Below, piece by piece: positions 41,111 to 49,788 of a stretch of 64,000 bases of DNA. Source of the DNA: Arthrobacter sp. AQ5-06 (lineage in GTDB: Bacteria > Actinomycetota > Actinomycetes > Actinomycetales > Micrococcaceae); the NCBI RefSeq assembly GCF_003287955.1, contig NZ_QMKP01000010.1, forward strand, positions 62,001 through 126,000, written 5' to 3'. The notes beneath the pieces were generated by a model, which saw only the letters and a program-made list of their open reading frames with translations, was not told where the DNA came from and made no database searches. Positions within the stretch are counted from its first letter, which is position 1. Each line of letters starts with the position of its first letter. The position numbers were made by a program, and so were the translations under genes.

Positions 41111-43804
41111 ATGTCGTTAATAGGCCGAAGCAGGGAATTGGACCGGATACTCTCCGTAATCCGGGGTCCTAACGATTCAGCCCTCAAGGTAGTGGGCAGG
41201 CGCGGGACGGGTAAATCCGCCCTCCTCGCCGAGATTCCCCGCCTCTCCGATGTCCGCACCGTCTTCCTGACGGCGAGTGCCTCAGAGTCCGACTGGCCGC
41301 TCTCGGGCCTCACCGCGCTCCTGACCGGCATCGATGACCCCGTCCTCAACCGCTTCGCCGACGAACTGCTGCGCGATTCCACTGGCGCCATGGACGTCCC
41401 CACTGTCTCCACCCTGCTGCTCAACGGACTGCACCAGCGCTCGTCGTCCCGGACGGTCATTGTCATCGATGACGCCGACCAACTGGACCCCAGCAGCCAG
41501 GCGGTGATCGGCTACTTGGCGCGCCGGCTGACCGGAACGGACATGGCGCTGTTTATGAGCGTGCGGGAAGAGACAGCCGATAGCCCGTTCGCATCCCTTC
41601 CCGCCCTCCAGTTGGCGCCGCTGAACTACAACGACACGGTCCGCATGCTGGAGGCCATTCCGGCCCGGCAGACCGCGACGGCGGCGGTCCACGCAGTCGC
41701 CGCTGCCACCCAAGGGAACCCGCTCGCCGCCGTCGAGCTTTTTACGCTGCTGCTGGAACGTGTGGCAGACGGAAAATACGCGCTGCCGGTTCCGCTGCCC
41801 GGCCAGGGAAGCTTCGAAGCGGAGTTCGCTGCCACCGTGGGGGGACTCTCGCCTGTCGCGAAGCAGGTCCTTGACCTGCTTTCGCTGTCCTGCCGCAGCG
41901 ATATCGCCACCTTGGAAAGAGCCTATGACCAGCTCTGGGGCGGGGTCGACGAACTGCTGGCACAGGGCATGGTAGGCAGGTCCGGGCCGCATCTGAGGAT
42001 CCAGGACCAGTTGCTCCGGGGCTACGTGTATGCGGCCATGACACCGGCAACGCGGACCGCCAGCCACCGGGCCATGGCGGCAGCGGCGGAACCCGCGGAT
42101 CCCTATGCGCACCGCTGGCACCTGAGCTTTACCGCTTTGGAACGGCAGACCCCGTTTGGGCTGCTCCGCCTTGCCGTTGACCTAATCCGGAGCGGCGAAG
42201 TGCCCTTCGCCGTCGAATACGTTGAACGGGCCCTGACCATCAACCCGTGGGAAGCGGAGACGGCTGCGAGGCTCACCACCGTGGCCGAGCTGCTGCTGAA
42301 CCGGGGTGAATTCGTCTACGCCAAGCGCTACCTGGACTGGGCGCAGCGCGTGACGCGGAACCCTGCCCTGATCCTTCGGCTGACAGGCCTCGCCTTCGAG
42401 ATCCAGTTCATCCAGGGCGGCACCGTGCGCTCCAGCATGGTGCTCCGGCTGGTGAAGGAGTTTGGGCAGCACGATCCGGCCTTCGCTAACCGCCTGCTCG
42501 TGGCCGGCGCGCTCTATTATGCGGACCGCTGGGAGCTTGCGGATGCCACCAGCCTGCTGCGGTACGCCGAGGAGTTCAAGGACCACGCCTCACCGGACTG
42601 TCTGGCCCTGGCGGAGAGCGCCAGGCATCTCATCGAAGCGATCAGCGGGACACCGGAGGAGATCGGCCGCAAGCCCGACGGCGGGAACGAAACGGTTGCC
42701 ACCCTTCTGGTTCAGGGCCGTGCGCTGAGCTATGCCGAACACCATGTCGCCGCCCAGGAGGCCTTTGCCCGGGTGCGGAACTTCCAGGAGGCAAACACCG
42801 TCAACTGGCGGGAAACCGCGGAGTTCCTCGCAGTGGACAATGAAATCCGGGCGGGGAACGTCCGGAAGGCGGTGAAACTGATCGAAGATCTTGAGCTCGC
42901 AGAACCGGAAACTAAATACCACCGTGGAATGCGGCACGTCTTCCGGGTCTGGCGGGCCAACACGATCGGAAACGAGGAACTCGCCCGCACCTACGCGACG
43001 GACGCCCAGCACTTCTCAGGGGCGGAAAGCCACCCTGCGATTACGGCGCAGCTGGCCGCGTGCCAGGGGCATTTTGCCCTTATGCGGGGAAACCTCGCCA
43101 ATGCGTTCGCGCAGCTGTCGCGGGCAGGGGAGATAGGCCAGGCTTTCAGCAACCCTACGCTGCTGCGCTGCGAGTCCGATCTGGTGGAAGTCCTGGTCCG
43201 GCTGGGCCGGCACAGGGAAGCCGCCCAGGCGCTGTGGCACCTGGAAAGCCAGGCAGTTGGCCTGCGTTCGCCCTGGCTCATGATGGCTGTTGCCCGGAGC
43301 CGGGCGATGCTGGCCGACGGTGAGCAGTCGCTCCAGCTGTTCAGTGACGCCCTCGCCGGCAAAAACCCCCAGGAATCACTGCTGGAACGCGCCAGGACAC
43401 TGCTGTGCTACTCCGAACGTCTCGGCGCCTTCGGCCGCCTCCGGAGCGCCCGGGACGGTCTGCTTCGAGCGAAAGTGATGTTCGACGAAGCCGGGGCCTA
43501 CGCGTGGGCCCAGCACGTCGACTCGCTGCTGCTCGACGAACGTGTGGAACCGGCAGGTGCCCCCGGCAACCCCGCGATCGTGATGCTTGCAGACCACGAA
43601 CGTGTGCTGGTGCGCATGGTGGCCCGCGGGATGCGGAACAAGGAAATCGCGGCCACCCTGTATGTCTCTGTCCGGACCGTGGAAGTGCGCCTCACCGCGA
43701 TTTACCGGAAACTCGGAGTGGAATCACGCGCCCAGCTGACAGCCCTCGCAACGGGAAAGGAAGCCGCGCAGGCCCAGGAACAATTCGTCCTTCCCATCCT
43801 CTAG
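41111..43804 (+). CDS. Large ATP-binding LuxR-family (LAL-type) regulator
   Basis: An 897-residue regulator. The N-terminal AAA-type ATPase begins MSLIGRSRELDRILSVIRG and has Walker A VGRRGTGKSALL (about residue 34) and Walker B-like VIVIDDADQLDP (about residue 118). A long helical-repeat middle follows (residues about 350-800). A C-terminal LuxR HTH (ADHERVLVRMVARGMRNKEIAATLYVSVRTVEVRLTAIYRKLGV) ends the protein. The ATG at 41111 is chosen because the GRSRE motif starts there with GGGGA before it; an ATG at 41096 is an alternative. It lies just before the surface-polysaccharide genes and may control them. The inducer is unknown. Confidence 0.88.
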   Translation: MSLIGRSRELDRILSVIRGPNDSALKVVGRRGTGKSALLAEIPRLSDVRTVFLTASASESDWPLSGLTALLTGIDDPVLNRFADELLRDSTGAMDVPTVSTLLLNGLHQRSSSRTVIVIDDADQLDPSSQAVIGYLARRLTGTDMALFMSVREETADSPFASLPALQLAPLNYNDTVRMLEAIPARQTATAAVHAVAAATQGNPLAAVELFTLLLERVADGKYALPVPLPGQGSFEAEFAATVGGLSPVAKQVLDLLSLSCRSDIATLERAYDQLWGGVDELLAQGMVGRSGPHLRIQDQLLRGYVYAAMTPATRTASHRAMAAAAEPADPYAHRWHLSFTALERQTPFGLLRLAVDLIRSGEVPFAVEYVERALTINPWEAETAARLTTVAELLLNRGEFVYAKRYLDWAQRVTRNPALILRLTGLAFEIQFIQGGTVRSSMVLRLVKEFGQHDPAFANRLLVAGALYYADRWELADATSLLRYAEEFKDHASPDCLALAESARHLIEAISGTPEEIGRKPDGGNETVATLLVQGRALSYAEHHVAAQEAFARVRNFQEANTVNWRETAEFLAVDNEIRAGNVRKAVKLIEDLELAEPETKYHRGMRHVFRVWRANTIGNEELARTYATDAQHFSGAESHPAITAQLAACQGHFALMRGNLANAFAQLSRAGEIGQAFSNPTLLRCESDLVEVLVRLGRHREAAQALWHLESQAVGLRSPWLMMAVARSRAMLADGEQSLQLFSDALAGKNPQESLLERARTLLCYSERLGAFGRLRSARDGLLRAKVMFDEAGAYAWAQHVDSLLLDERVEPAGAPGNPAIVMLADHERVLVRMVARGMRNKEIAATLYVSVRTVEVRLTAIYRKLGVESRAQLTALATGKEAAQAQEQFVLPIL

Positions 43805-43971
43805 GACACCGGCTGGGGCAACGGGCGCTGCAGGTACCCGCAATTCCCGCATTGTTCCCTGCCGGTGCCCACACAACCGCCTGCTTTCCCCGCCGGAACG
43901 GCATGCATCCCGCTAATTTTGCAGTACGGAATGCACAGACCCCGGCAGCGAAAAGTGGGAAGGACGCGGAC

Positions 43972-44007
43972 ATGAGAACGGTCACCAGAAAGGCCGGTAC
44001 CAGGTGA
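43972..44007 (+). CDS. Possible 11-residue leader peptide overlapping the aminotransferase start
   Basis: A tiny frame ATG...TGA encoding MRTVTRKAGTR. GGGAAGGA lies 7 bases upstream, a better ribosome-binding site than that of the aminotransferase itself. Its TGA overlaps the GTG start at 44004, so translation could be coupled. It might simply be chance; no attenuator hairpins are evident. Confidence 0.35.
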   Translation: MRTVTRKAGTR

Positions 44008-45167
44008 CAGCGGAAACCGTCCTGGCCCGCATCAACGTCATGGAACCCTGGCTCGGCGACGACGAAACCCGCGCCGTAGCGGACGTCCTCGCCTCCGGCA
44101 TACTGGCGCAGGGCCCGAAAGTGAAGGCGTTCGAGGCGCAGTTCAGCGCCCTGCACGAGGTGCGCCACGCCGTGGCGACTTCCAGCGGTACCACCGCACT
44201 TCATTTAGCGCTGGTAGTGGCCGGAATCGGCCCAGGCGACGACGTCGTTGTACCGTCGCTGGCTTTCATTGCTACAGCGAATGCTGTTACGTACGTCGGG
44301 GCGCGGCCGGTGTTCTGCGATGTAGATCCCGTAACCGGCACGGTGACTGGATCTACGATCCGGGCGGCGATGACCCTTGACACCCGTGCAGTAATTGTTG
44401 TGGACCAGGGCGGTGTACCCGTTGACCTGGAACCGGTCCGCGAGCTGTGTGAACGTCACGAAATCACCGTGGTTGAAGACGCCGGTTGCGCTGTGGGTTC
44501 TCAATACAAGGGCCGGCCAGTGGGTACCGGCGCGGACGTTGCCGTGTGGTCGTTCCACCCGGACAATGTTCTGACCACGGGCGAAGGCGGCATGCTGACA
44601 ACCCACCGGGCGGACTGGGCAGCACGGGCCCGGAGCCTCCGCACCCATTCCGTGAACGTGCCCGCGGCGGACCGCCGCCGATCCCGCATGGCCGCGCCGG
44701 AGGTGTACGTCGAAGTTGGTTTCGATTACCAGATGACGGATCTGCAGGCCGCCATCGGCATTGTGCAGCTGGGCCGGCTGCGCGAGATCGTGGCGCGCCG
44801 CCGGGAGATCGCCGCACGTTATGAGGCAGGCCTTTCCGGCCTGGCCGGGCTCCGGTTCGTGGCCGACCCACCGTACGGTACCACCAACTTCCAGTCCTTC
44901 TGGCTCGAAGTCCTCCCGGGCTTCGCCACGGACCGCGAAGGGCTCCTGGCCCGTCTGGCCGATGCCGGAATTTCGGCGCGCCGCGGCGCCATGGCGGCAC
45001 ACCGTCAGCCTGCCTACCGGTGGCGCGATACGGGTAACGCAGGGCTCCAGACCACCGAACGGCTGACCGACCGGACCCTGGTTCTCCCGATTTTCCACGG
45101 CCTGGACAACGTGGGCCTGAACCGGGTCATGAACAGCGTACGGGCGGCCGCCGGGGTACGCCGGTGA
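44004..45167 (+). CDS. DegT/DnrJ/EryC1-family aminotransferase homologue with Asn in place of the PLP lysine
   Basis: A 387-residue protein of the sugar-aminotransferase fold (PglE/ArnB-like). It has ILAQGPKVKAFEAQFSALHEV, ATSSGTTALHLAL (phosphate binding), VVPSLAFIATANAVTYVGARPVFCDVDP and EDAGCAVGSQYKGRPVGT. The Schiff-base motif, normally SFHPxK followed by TTGEGG, reads SFHPDNVLTTGEGG, with Asn188 (codon AAT, 44565-44567) where lysine should be. The protein is otherwise full length and intact. It cannot act as a normal transaminase. It may be inactive, or do other PLP chemistry like ColD-type dehydratases, which have His there. A decayed PglD-type gene overlaps its end by 4 bp. Confidence 0.85.
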   Translation: MTAETVLARINVMEPWLGDDETRAVADVLASGILAQGPKVKAFEAQFSALHEVRHAVATSSGTTALHLALVVAGIGPGDDVVVPSLAFIATANAVTYVGARPVFCDVDPVTGTVTGSTIRAAMTLDTRAVIVVDQGGVPVDLEPVRELCERHEITVVEDAGCAVGSQYKGRPVGTGADVAVWSFHPDNVLTTGEGGMLTTHRADWAARARSLRTHSVNVPAADRRRSRMAAPEVYVEVGFDYQMTDLQAAIGIVQLGRLREIVARRREIAARYEAGLSGLAGLRFVADPPYGTTNFQSFWLEVLPGFATDREGLLARLADAGISARRGAMAAHRQPAYRWRDTGNAGLQTTERLTDRTLVLPIFHGLDNVGLNRVMNSVRAAAGVRR

Positions 45168-45594
45168 GCGAACTGGAGCTGATCGCAGCCAGCGGGCTGG
45201 CCCGGGAAGTCCTGACCATGGTCCGCGCCAGCGGGCAGTACGACGTCGTCGGGCTGCCCGACGACGTCAAGGAAATGGCCGGCGTCACCCTGGACGGCGC
45301 GCCGGTGCTGGGGACCATCGTGACTCTGACAGCCTCCGTCACGCTCGGGCCCATGTGGTGGCCATGCCGTCCGTGACCTTTACGCACGACGACGTGGCGG
45401 ATTTCGCGACGTTCGCGGCCGGTGTGTCGCTGGGCGGGGAGTCCGGATCGGCCGGGCGGCCTGCCTGGGGCTGAACTGCAGCGTCCGTGAACGGACGTCG
45501 GTGGGGTCATACGCCACTGTGGGCAGTTTTAAGCAACGTGCCCGACGGCGAAACGTGGGTCGGCGTCCCGGCCCACCTCACCGAACACGGATAG
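45164..45594 (+). pseudogene. Decayed PglD/NeuD-type sugar O/N-acyltransferase
   Basis: Three separated pieces of one acetyltransferase in different frames. From 45164: ELELIAASGLAREVLTMVRASGQYDVVGLPDD, then DGAPVLG, the PglD-like N-terminal Rossmann part. From about 45355: [30 protein letters not shown], the left-handed beta-helix start. Near 45534-45594: NVPDGETWVGVPAHLTEHG and a stop, the usual C-terminal end. The sequence between is shortened and out of frame; the intact family is about 200-215 residues. It probably worked with the adjacent aminotransferase in amino-sugar (bacillosamine-like) synthesis. Confidence 0.75.
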
Positions 45595-45734
45595 GCGAGC
45601 GCCAGAAGCGCCGGGCGCAAGGGGGCGCTCCGCAGAAGTAACTTCCGTTACACGATTGTGATTATTCGCGTCCGGTCCTGTACGGTCGATCGGTGGGCCG
45701 CCCCAGCCGGCCCCAATCCCGGATGACGTCTAAC

Positions 45735-45885
45735 TCTGCCACCTTCGGGATCCACTAGGTTTCAGGCAGAGGCGGGGGACCCGAGTGTCTCGGGCATGGC
45801 AGAAACATGCCCTCGGGGTGAAGCCGCTTTGCGCGGCCGGATGACCTCATCCGAACCCGACAGCTAACTCCGCAGGCGTTGAGAG
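45735..45885 (+). ncRNA. ydaO/yuaA-type cyclic di-AMP riboswitch
   Basis: The leader of the GH16 gene contains the conserved blocks of the ydaO motif in order: GGCGGGGGACCCGAG, GGGGTGAAGCCGC, CCGAACCCGACAGCTAAC and CCGCAGGCGTTGAGAGG. Hairpins join them (GCATGGCAGAAACATGC and GGATGACCTCATCC). In actinobacteria this riboswitch turns off cell-wall hydrolase and resuscitation-factor genes when c-di-AMP binds. The exact ends are approximate. Confidence 0.9.
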
Positions 45886-45895
45886 GTAATCACCC

Positions 45896-47008
45896 ATGTC
45901 TGCATCCAATGATCAGCCGCGCACCGACGCGCGCCCTCAAACCCAAGAAGCCGCGGCGCCTACCCAGCGCCGCGCGCTATTGAAGAAGTCCCCGAACCGA
46001 GCACGGTCCCGGCAGGTTATGACCCTGACAGCGGCCGCACTGGTCGCCCTGCTGGGTGTTGTCTCCCTAGGCCAGGTCACCGAACAGGCGCCCCAAAGCG
46101 CCGAGTTGAGCCGCGTCGCGGACACGTCCAGCCGGGCCGAGGCCCCGGGGCAGGTCAAGCGCAACACCAGCCCCACGCCGGCACTGCCGGCCACGGACCC
46201 GACGCCTGTTGCAACCACGGAACCTGCACCTTCACCCGAAACGTCGACAGCTGCGCCCGCACCAGCCCCGACCACGACCGCCACCGCCACCGCCACCACA
46301 GCTGCGCCGGAGCCGACACCCGTTGTGGCACCACTGGCCTCAACCGGCGCCCTGCCTGTGGGCGTCCCCGGGGCCTGGACCATGGCATTTTCGGACGAGT
46401 TCAACGGCACGGGCCTTGATGCCGCCAAATGGTCGAACTGCTGGTTCTCCCCCACATGCGGCACCATGAACAAGGTGACCACCAGCCCCGGCAACGTCGC
46501 TGTCGCCGGGGGCAACCTCGTCCTATCTTTGGCATCGTCGAGCTCAGGTGCGCTGGTCTCCACGAACCCGCGCGGCGGAGCCGGTACCGGCTACGAATTC
46601 ACAACGGGCTATGTCGAGGCCCGGATCAAGTTCCCCGGCGACGGCACGAACCTCTACAACTGGCCTGCGTTCTGGACAAACGGCCAGTCGTGGCCCACCA
46701 ATGGCGAGAATGACATCGCGGAGGTCCTGAGCGGCAAGATGACCGTGAATTATCACTCAACATCCGGCGCCCACAACCAGGGGACCGTTCCCGGCGACTG
46801 GGGCAACAATTTCCACACCTTCGGCCTGCACCGGACGGCGAACTCCTCGGACGTCTACTTCGACGGCGTCAAGGTGAAGTCCTACTCCACCGACGACGGC
46901 GGCGCACCGCAGTACATCGTCCTCAATGTCGGCGCGTCGGGAAGCAGCCCGGCGGCGTACGGAGCTGCGTCGCAGGTCCAGGTTGATTACGTGCGGGCCT
47001 GGAAGTAA
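45896..47008 (+). CDS. Exported glycoside hydrolase family 16 protein under riboswitch control
   Basis: A 370-residue protein. It has a long basic N-terminus with a signal/anchor helix (VMTLTAAALVALLGVVSLGQV, about residues 41-61), a Pro/Thr/Ala-rich linker (about 85-150), and a C-terminal GH16 beta-jelly-roll (FSDEFNGTGLDAAKWSNCWF onward). The catalytic motif E-x-D-x-x-E is intact as GENDIAEV (about residue 270), and WPAFWTNG supplies substrate aromatics. It likely cuts or transfers beta-1,3/1,4-glucan-type polymers at the cell surface. It starts 10 bp after the c-di-AMP riboswitch and is followed by a terminator. Confidence 0.88.
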   Translation: MSASNDQPRTDARPQTQEAAAPTQRRALLKKSPNRARSRQVMTLTAAALVALLGVVSLGQVTEQAPQSAELSRVADTSSRAEAPGQVKRNTSPTPALPATDPTPVATTEPAPSPETSTAAPAPAPTTTATATATTAAPEPTPVVAPLASTGALPVGVPGAWTMAFSDEFNGTGLDAAKWSNCWFSPTCGTMNKVTTSPGNVAVAGGNLVLSLASSSSGALVSTNPRGGAGTGYEFTTGYVEARIKFPGDGTNLYNWPAFWTNGQSWPTNGENDIAEVLSGKMTVNYHSTSGAHNQGTVPGDWGNNFHTFGLHRTANSSDVYFDGVKVKSYSTDDGGAPQYIVLNVGASGSSPAAYGAASQVQVDYVRAWK

Positions 47009-47026
47009 ACAGCGTCGCTACGGTGA

Positions 47027-47064
47027 GCGGACGACGGCGGGACCTCCCGCCGTCGTCCGCTTTC
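47027..47064 (+). terminator. Intrinsic terminator after the GH16 gene
   Basis: 16-bp perfect arms (GCGGACGACGGCGGGA and complement) with a 2-base spacer and a short T-tract, 18 bp after the stop. Confidence 0.9.
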
Positions 47065-47157
47065 TATTTATCGCCTGCTTCCCTTAATACTGTGTAAAAT
47101 CCGCAGTCTTCGGTGCGGGACCGGCGGAACGTTTCGCCACTCCCGTAAACTCTTGCA

Positions 47158-48324
47158 ATGAAGCTTCTGTACATCACAGAAAGCGTGCCCAACCGGGACC
47201 CCATGCTGGGGGACGGCAGTTCCATGATTCCGTTCGAGGTGCTGCTGAACCTTCCCGGAGAAGTGGCAGTGACGCTTCTGACCTTCGCCGGACCGGTGGG
47301 CGTGCCGGCCGAAATCAGGTCGCGCTGTAAGGCCGTGCATGTGATGCCCACGCGCAGCCGCGCCTGGGCCACCGTCCTGTCCGTCTTTGGCCTGACCGGG
47401 CTCGGAAAGCACGAGCGGTCCACCGCCAAAGCTATTGCCATCGCGGGACAACTCTCCGGCCAACACGACGCCACCCTGATCCATGGTCCGCACGCCCTGT
47501 TCCTGGCCAAGTCGGTGAGCGGCCCGCTGGTTTTGCAGACTGTGGATCCTTGGTCGGTCCGCGCCGCGATGGACACTGCCATTGCCGGCACCCTCCGCCC
47601 GGCCTACCGCGCCCGTGAGTTCCTTGCCCTCCTTGCCGAACGGCGCTTGCCGTCGCGGGCGCGGCTCCTCACCGTGGGCGCCGCGGATGCGCTCACCTGG
47701 TCGGAGCGGCTGGCGCGGCCCGTCAGGAGCGTTCCCAACGGGGCCGAGGAGTCGGTGCGCGAAGCCGCCAGACAGAACTGTCCCGTGGCCTGTTTTGTTG
47801 GCAGCCTGAACTACGGTCCAAACATCGACAGCGCAAACGTCCTGATCAGGAAGATCGCCCCACTCGTGTGGCAACAGGTTCCGGATGCCAGGTTTGTGCT
47901 CGCGGGCCGGCGCCCCGATGCCTCAATACAAGCCCTGGCCGGCCCCCGCGTGGAGGTCCTCGCCAACGTGCCGTCAGTCCTGGAGGTCTTCCACTCCGCG
48001 GACGTCGCAGTCTTTCCCGACGAACACGGTGTCGGCATCCGGAACTCCGTGCGCGAAGCCCTTGCCGCCGGCCTCCCGGTGGTAGCGACGCCGGTGGCCG
48101 CCCGCGAGCAGGAACCCCACCCCTTGCTGGCCGTCGAACCGGACACGGAGGGGTTCGTGGATCACGTAGTGCGGCGGCTGACCGCGCCCGGACGGCACCG
48201 GACCCCACCCGCTGGCGGGTCCGTCAGAACGTGGCGGACTGTTGCCGAGGACTATCTGGACGAGGTGGGCGGCGCGATCCGGTCCGGCGGCACCGGCCTC
48301 CCGTCCGGAAAGTCACCAGCATGA
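47158..48324 (+). CDS. Glycosyltransferase, GT4-like (GT-B fold)
   Basis: A 388-residue glycosyltransferase. The N-terminus MKLLYITESVPNRDPMLGDGSSM is acceptor-domain-like. The C-terminal donor domain has VACFVGSLNYGPNIDSANVLIRKIAPLVWQQVPDARFVLAGRRPD and the conserved end DVAVFPDEHGVGIRNSVREALAAGLPVVATPVA, where a Glu/Val-Gly-rich loop replaces the classic E-x7-E. It resembles the family annotated as sugar transferases in PEP-CTERM/EpsH-type exopolysaccharide loci. It overlaps the flippase gene by 4 bp (ATGA). Confidence 0.82.
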   Translation: MKLLYITESVPNRDPMLGDGSSMIPFEVLLNLPGEVAVTLLTFAGPVGVPAEIRSRCKAVHVMPTRSRAWATVLSVFGLTGLGKHERSTAKAIAIAGQLSGQHDATLIHGPHALFLAKSVSGPLVLQTVDPWSVRAAMDTAIAGTLRPAYRAREFLALLAERRLPSRARLLTVGAADALTWSERLARPVRSVPNGAEESVREAARQNCPVACFVGSLNYGPNIDSANVLIRKIAPLVWQQVPDARFVLAGRRPDASIQALAGPRVEVLANVPSVLEVFHSADVAVFPDEHGVGIRNSVREALAAGLPVVATPVAAREQEPHPLLAVEPDTEGFVDHVVRRLTAPGRHRTPPAGGSVRTWRTVAEDYLDEVGGAIRSGGTGLPSGKSPA

Positions 48325-49772
48325 CGTACGCACCCGGGGATCTGACCCGGACCGGTGTCCGCGGCGCAGCGTGGCAGGGGCTGGCCTTCGTCGCCGGAAA
48401 GATGATTGTCCTGGGCACCACCATCGTCCTGGCCCGGCTGCTGTCCCCCGAGGAGTACGGCCTGGTGGCACTGGCGCTGGTCCTCATGGCCTACGCCGAA
48501 ACCGTTGCCGACGCCGGAGTGGCACAGGCGCTGGTCTATTTGCCGCGTACAGCCGTCATTGCGCGCTCCGCCTTGTTCATTTCCGTGCTGCTCGGAGCGG
48601 TCCTGGCCTCCGCCGCCGTCCTGGCCGCGCCCTGGATCGCAGGCCTTTTCAACCTTCCGGACGCGGCGCCCCTCGTCCAGGTGCTGGGGGTTTCGGTGTT
48701 GGCCACGTCCTTCGGGGCGGTCCCGGAAGCCCTGCTGCGACGGGACCTGAAGTTCAAGCCGCTGACCGCAGCTCCCGTGATCCGGGCCGCCACCATGGGA
48801 TCGGTGACCCTGGTTCTGGCGTTCACGGGCCACGGCGCGTTGTCACTGGCCGTCGGCACGGCTGCGGGGTCCGTGGCCTATGCGCTCACGTGCTGGTTCC
48901 TGGTCCGCAGGAATGCGCCTTGGCAGATCTGGCGGGTGGGCAGGGACGCACTCCGGGCAAACATTGCCTACGGGGCACCCGTGGCGGGAAGCAGCCTGCT
49001 GGCCCGGCTGATTTTCGACGTCGACTACCTCATCATCGGGCTGTTGTTGGGAGCGCAGGCTCTGGGCTACTACACGTTGGCCTTCCGGCTTCCGGAGGCC
49101 CTGATCCTCAACGTCTTCTTTATACTCTCCACCGTCCTTTTCCCGCTCTACGCGCAGGTGCGCACGGATCCGGACAGGCTCCGCGACGGCTATCTGAAAA
49201 GCGTCCAGATCCAGTCCCTGTACGGGGTCACTGCCGGCGTGGGCCTGGCCGTCCTGGCACCGGTCCTGGTCCCCCTCCTTTTCGGCCAGAAATGGACCGA
49301 CGCTGTGCTGCCACTGGTCTTCCTGGCCCTGTACGCTGCCGTGCGGTCGCTGGGCGCGGGCGCCAACGACGTGTACAAGGCGCTCGGACGGCCCGGGCTC
49401 TCCATCGCAATCTCCATCGTCCGGCTCGTGATTCTCGTGCCAGTCCTGCTGGTCGCCGCGCAGTGGGGCATCGTTGGCGTGGCAGCTGCGCAGCTTGCCA
49501 CGGCCTTTGTTTTCGCCTGCGGAATGCAGGCGGTCGCAGCCGGGGTGATCAAGATCAGGGCACGGCGCTTGGTGCGCGCCGCCGTGCCAGGCGTGGTCTG
49601 TGGGGCTGCTGTGGCAGGGGCCGGCCTGGTCACGTTGGCCCTCCCGATCCTTGGTCCCTTGGTAACGACGGCCGTCGTCATGCTTCTGTCCGTCGGCCTG
49701 GTTTACGCGATTCTGCGCCTGGGATTCCCGTCCTTGTACCGTGAGCTCCTGCAGTTCCTAAGGCGTGTCTGA
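48321..49772 (+). CDS. Polysaccharide flippase, Wzx/MOP family
   Basis: A 483-residue protein with about fourteen membrane segments. The start DLTRTGVRGAAWQGLAFVAGKMIVLGTTIVLARLLSPEEYGLVALA is diagnostic of polysaccharide exporters (PST/Wzx branch of the MOP superfamily), and RLPEALILNVFFILSTVLFPLYAQ is a further family block. It would move lipid-linked repeat units across the membrane. It is coupled to the GT4 gene and converges on the minus-strand polysaccharide operon, with 16 bp between the stops. Confidence 0.88.
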   Translation: MTYAPGDLTRTGVRGAAWQGLAFVAGKMIVLGTTIVLARLLSPEEYGLVALALVLMAYAETVADAGVAQALVYLPRTAVIARSALFISVLLGAVLASAAVLAAPWIAGLFNLPDAAPLVQVLGVSVLATSFGAVPEALLRRDLKFKPLTAAPVIRAATMGSVTLVLAFTGHGALSLAVGTAAGSVAYALTCWFLVRRNAPWQIWRVGRDALRANIAYGAPVAGSSLLARLIFDVDYLIIGLLLGAQALGYYTLAFRLPEALILNVFFILSTVLFPLYAQVRTDPDRLRDGYLKSVQIQSLYGVTAGVGLAVLAPVLVPLLFGQKWTDAVLPLVFLALYAAVRSLGAGANDVYKALGRPGLSIAISIVRLVILVPVLLVAAQWGIVGVAAAQLATAFVFACGMQAVAAGVIKIRARRLVRAAVPGVVCGAAVAGAGLVTLALPILGPLVTTAVVMLLSVGLVYAILRLGFPSLYRELLQFLRRV

Positions 49773-49788
49773 CACGCACGCTTGGGCT

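Noticed and set aside
47868-48320. N-terminal extension of the Wzx protein, and other long frames within the GT4 gene
   Set aside because: Arg/Pro/Gly-rich shadow of the glycosyltransferase; the ATG at 48321 with the ATGA overlap and family N-terminus is the real start.
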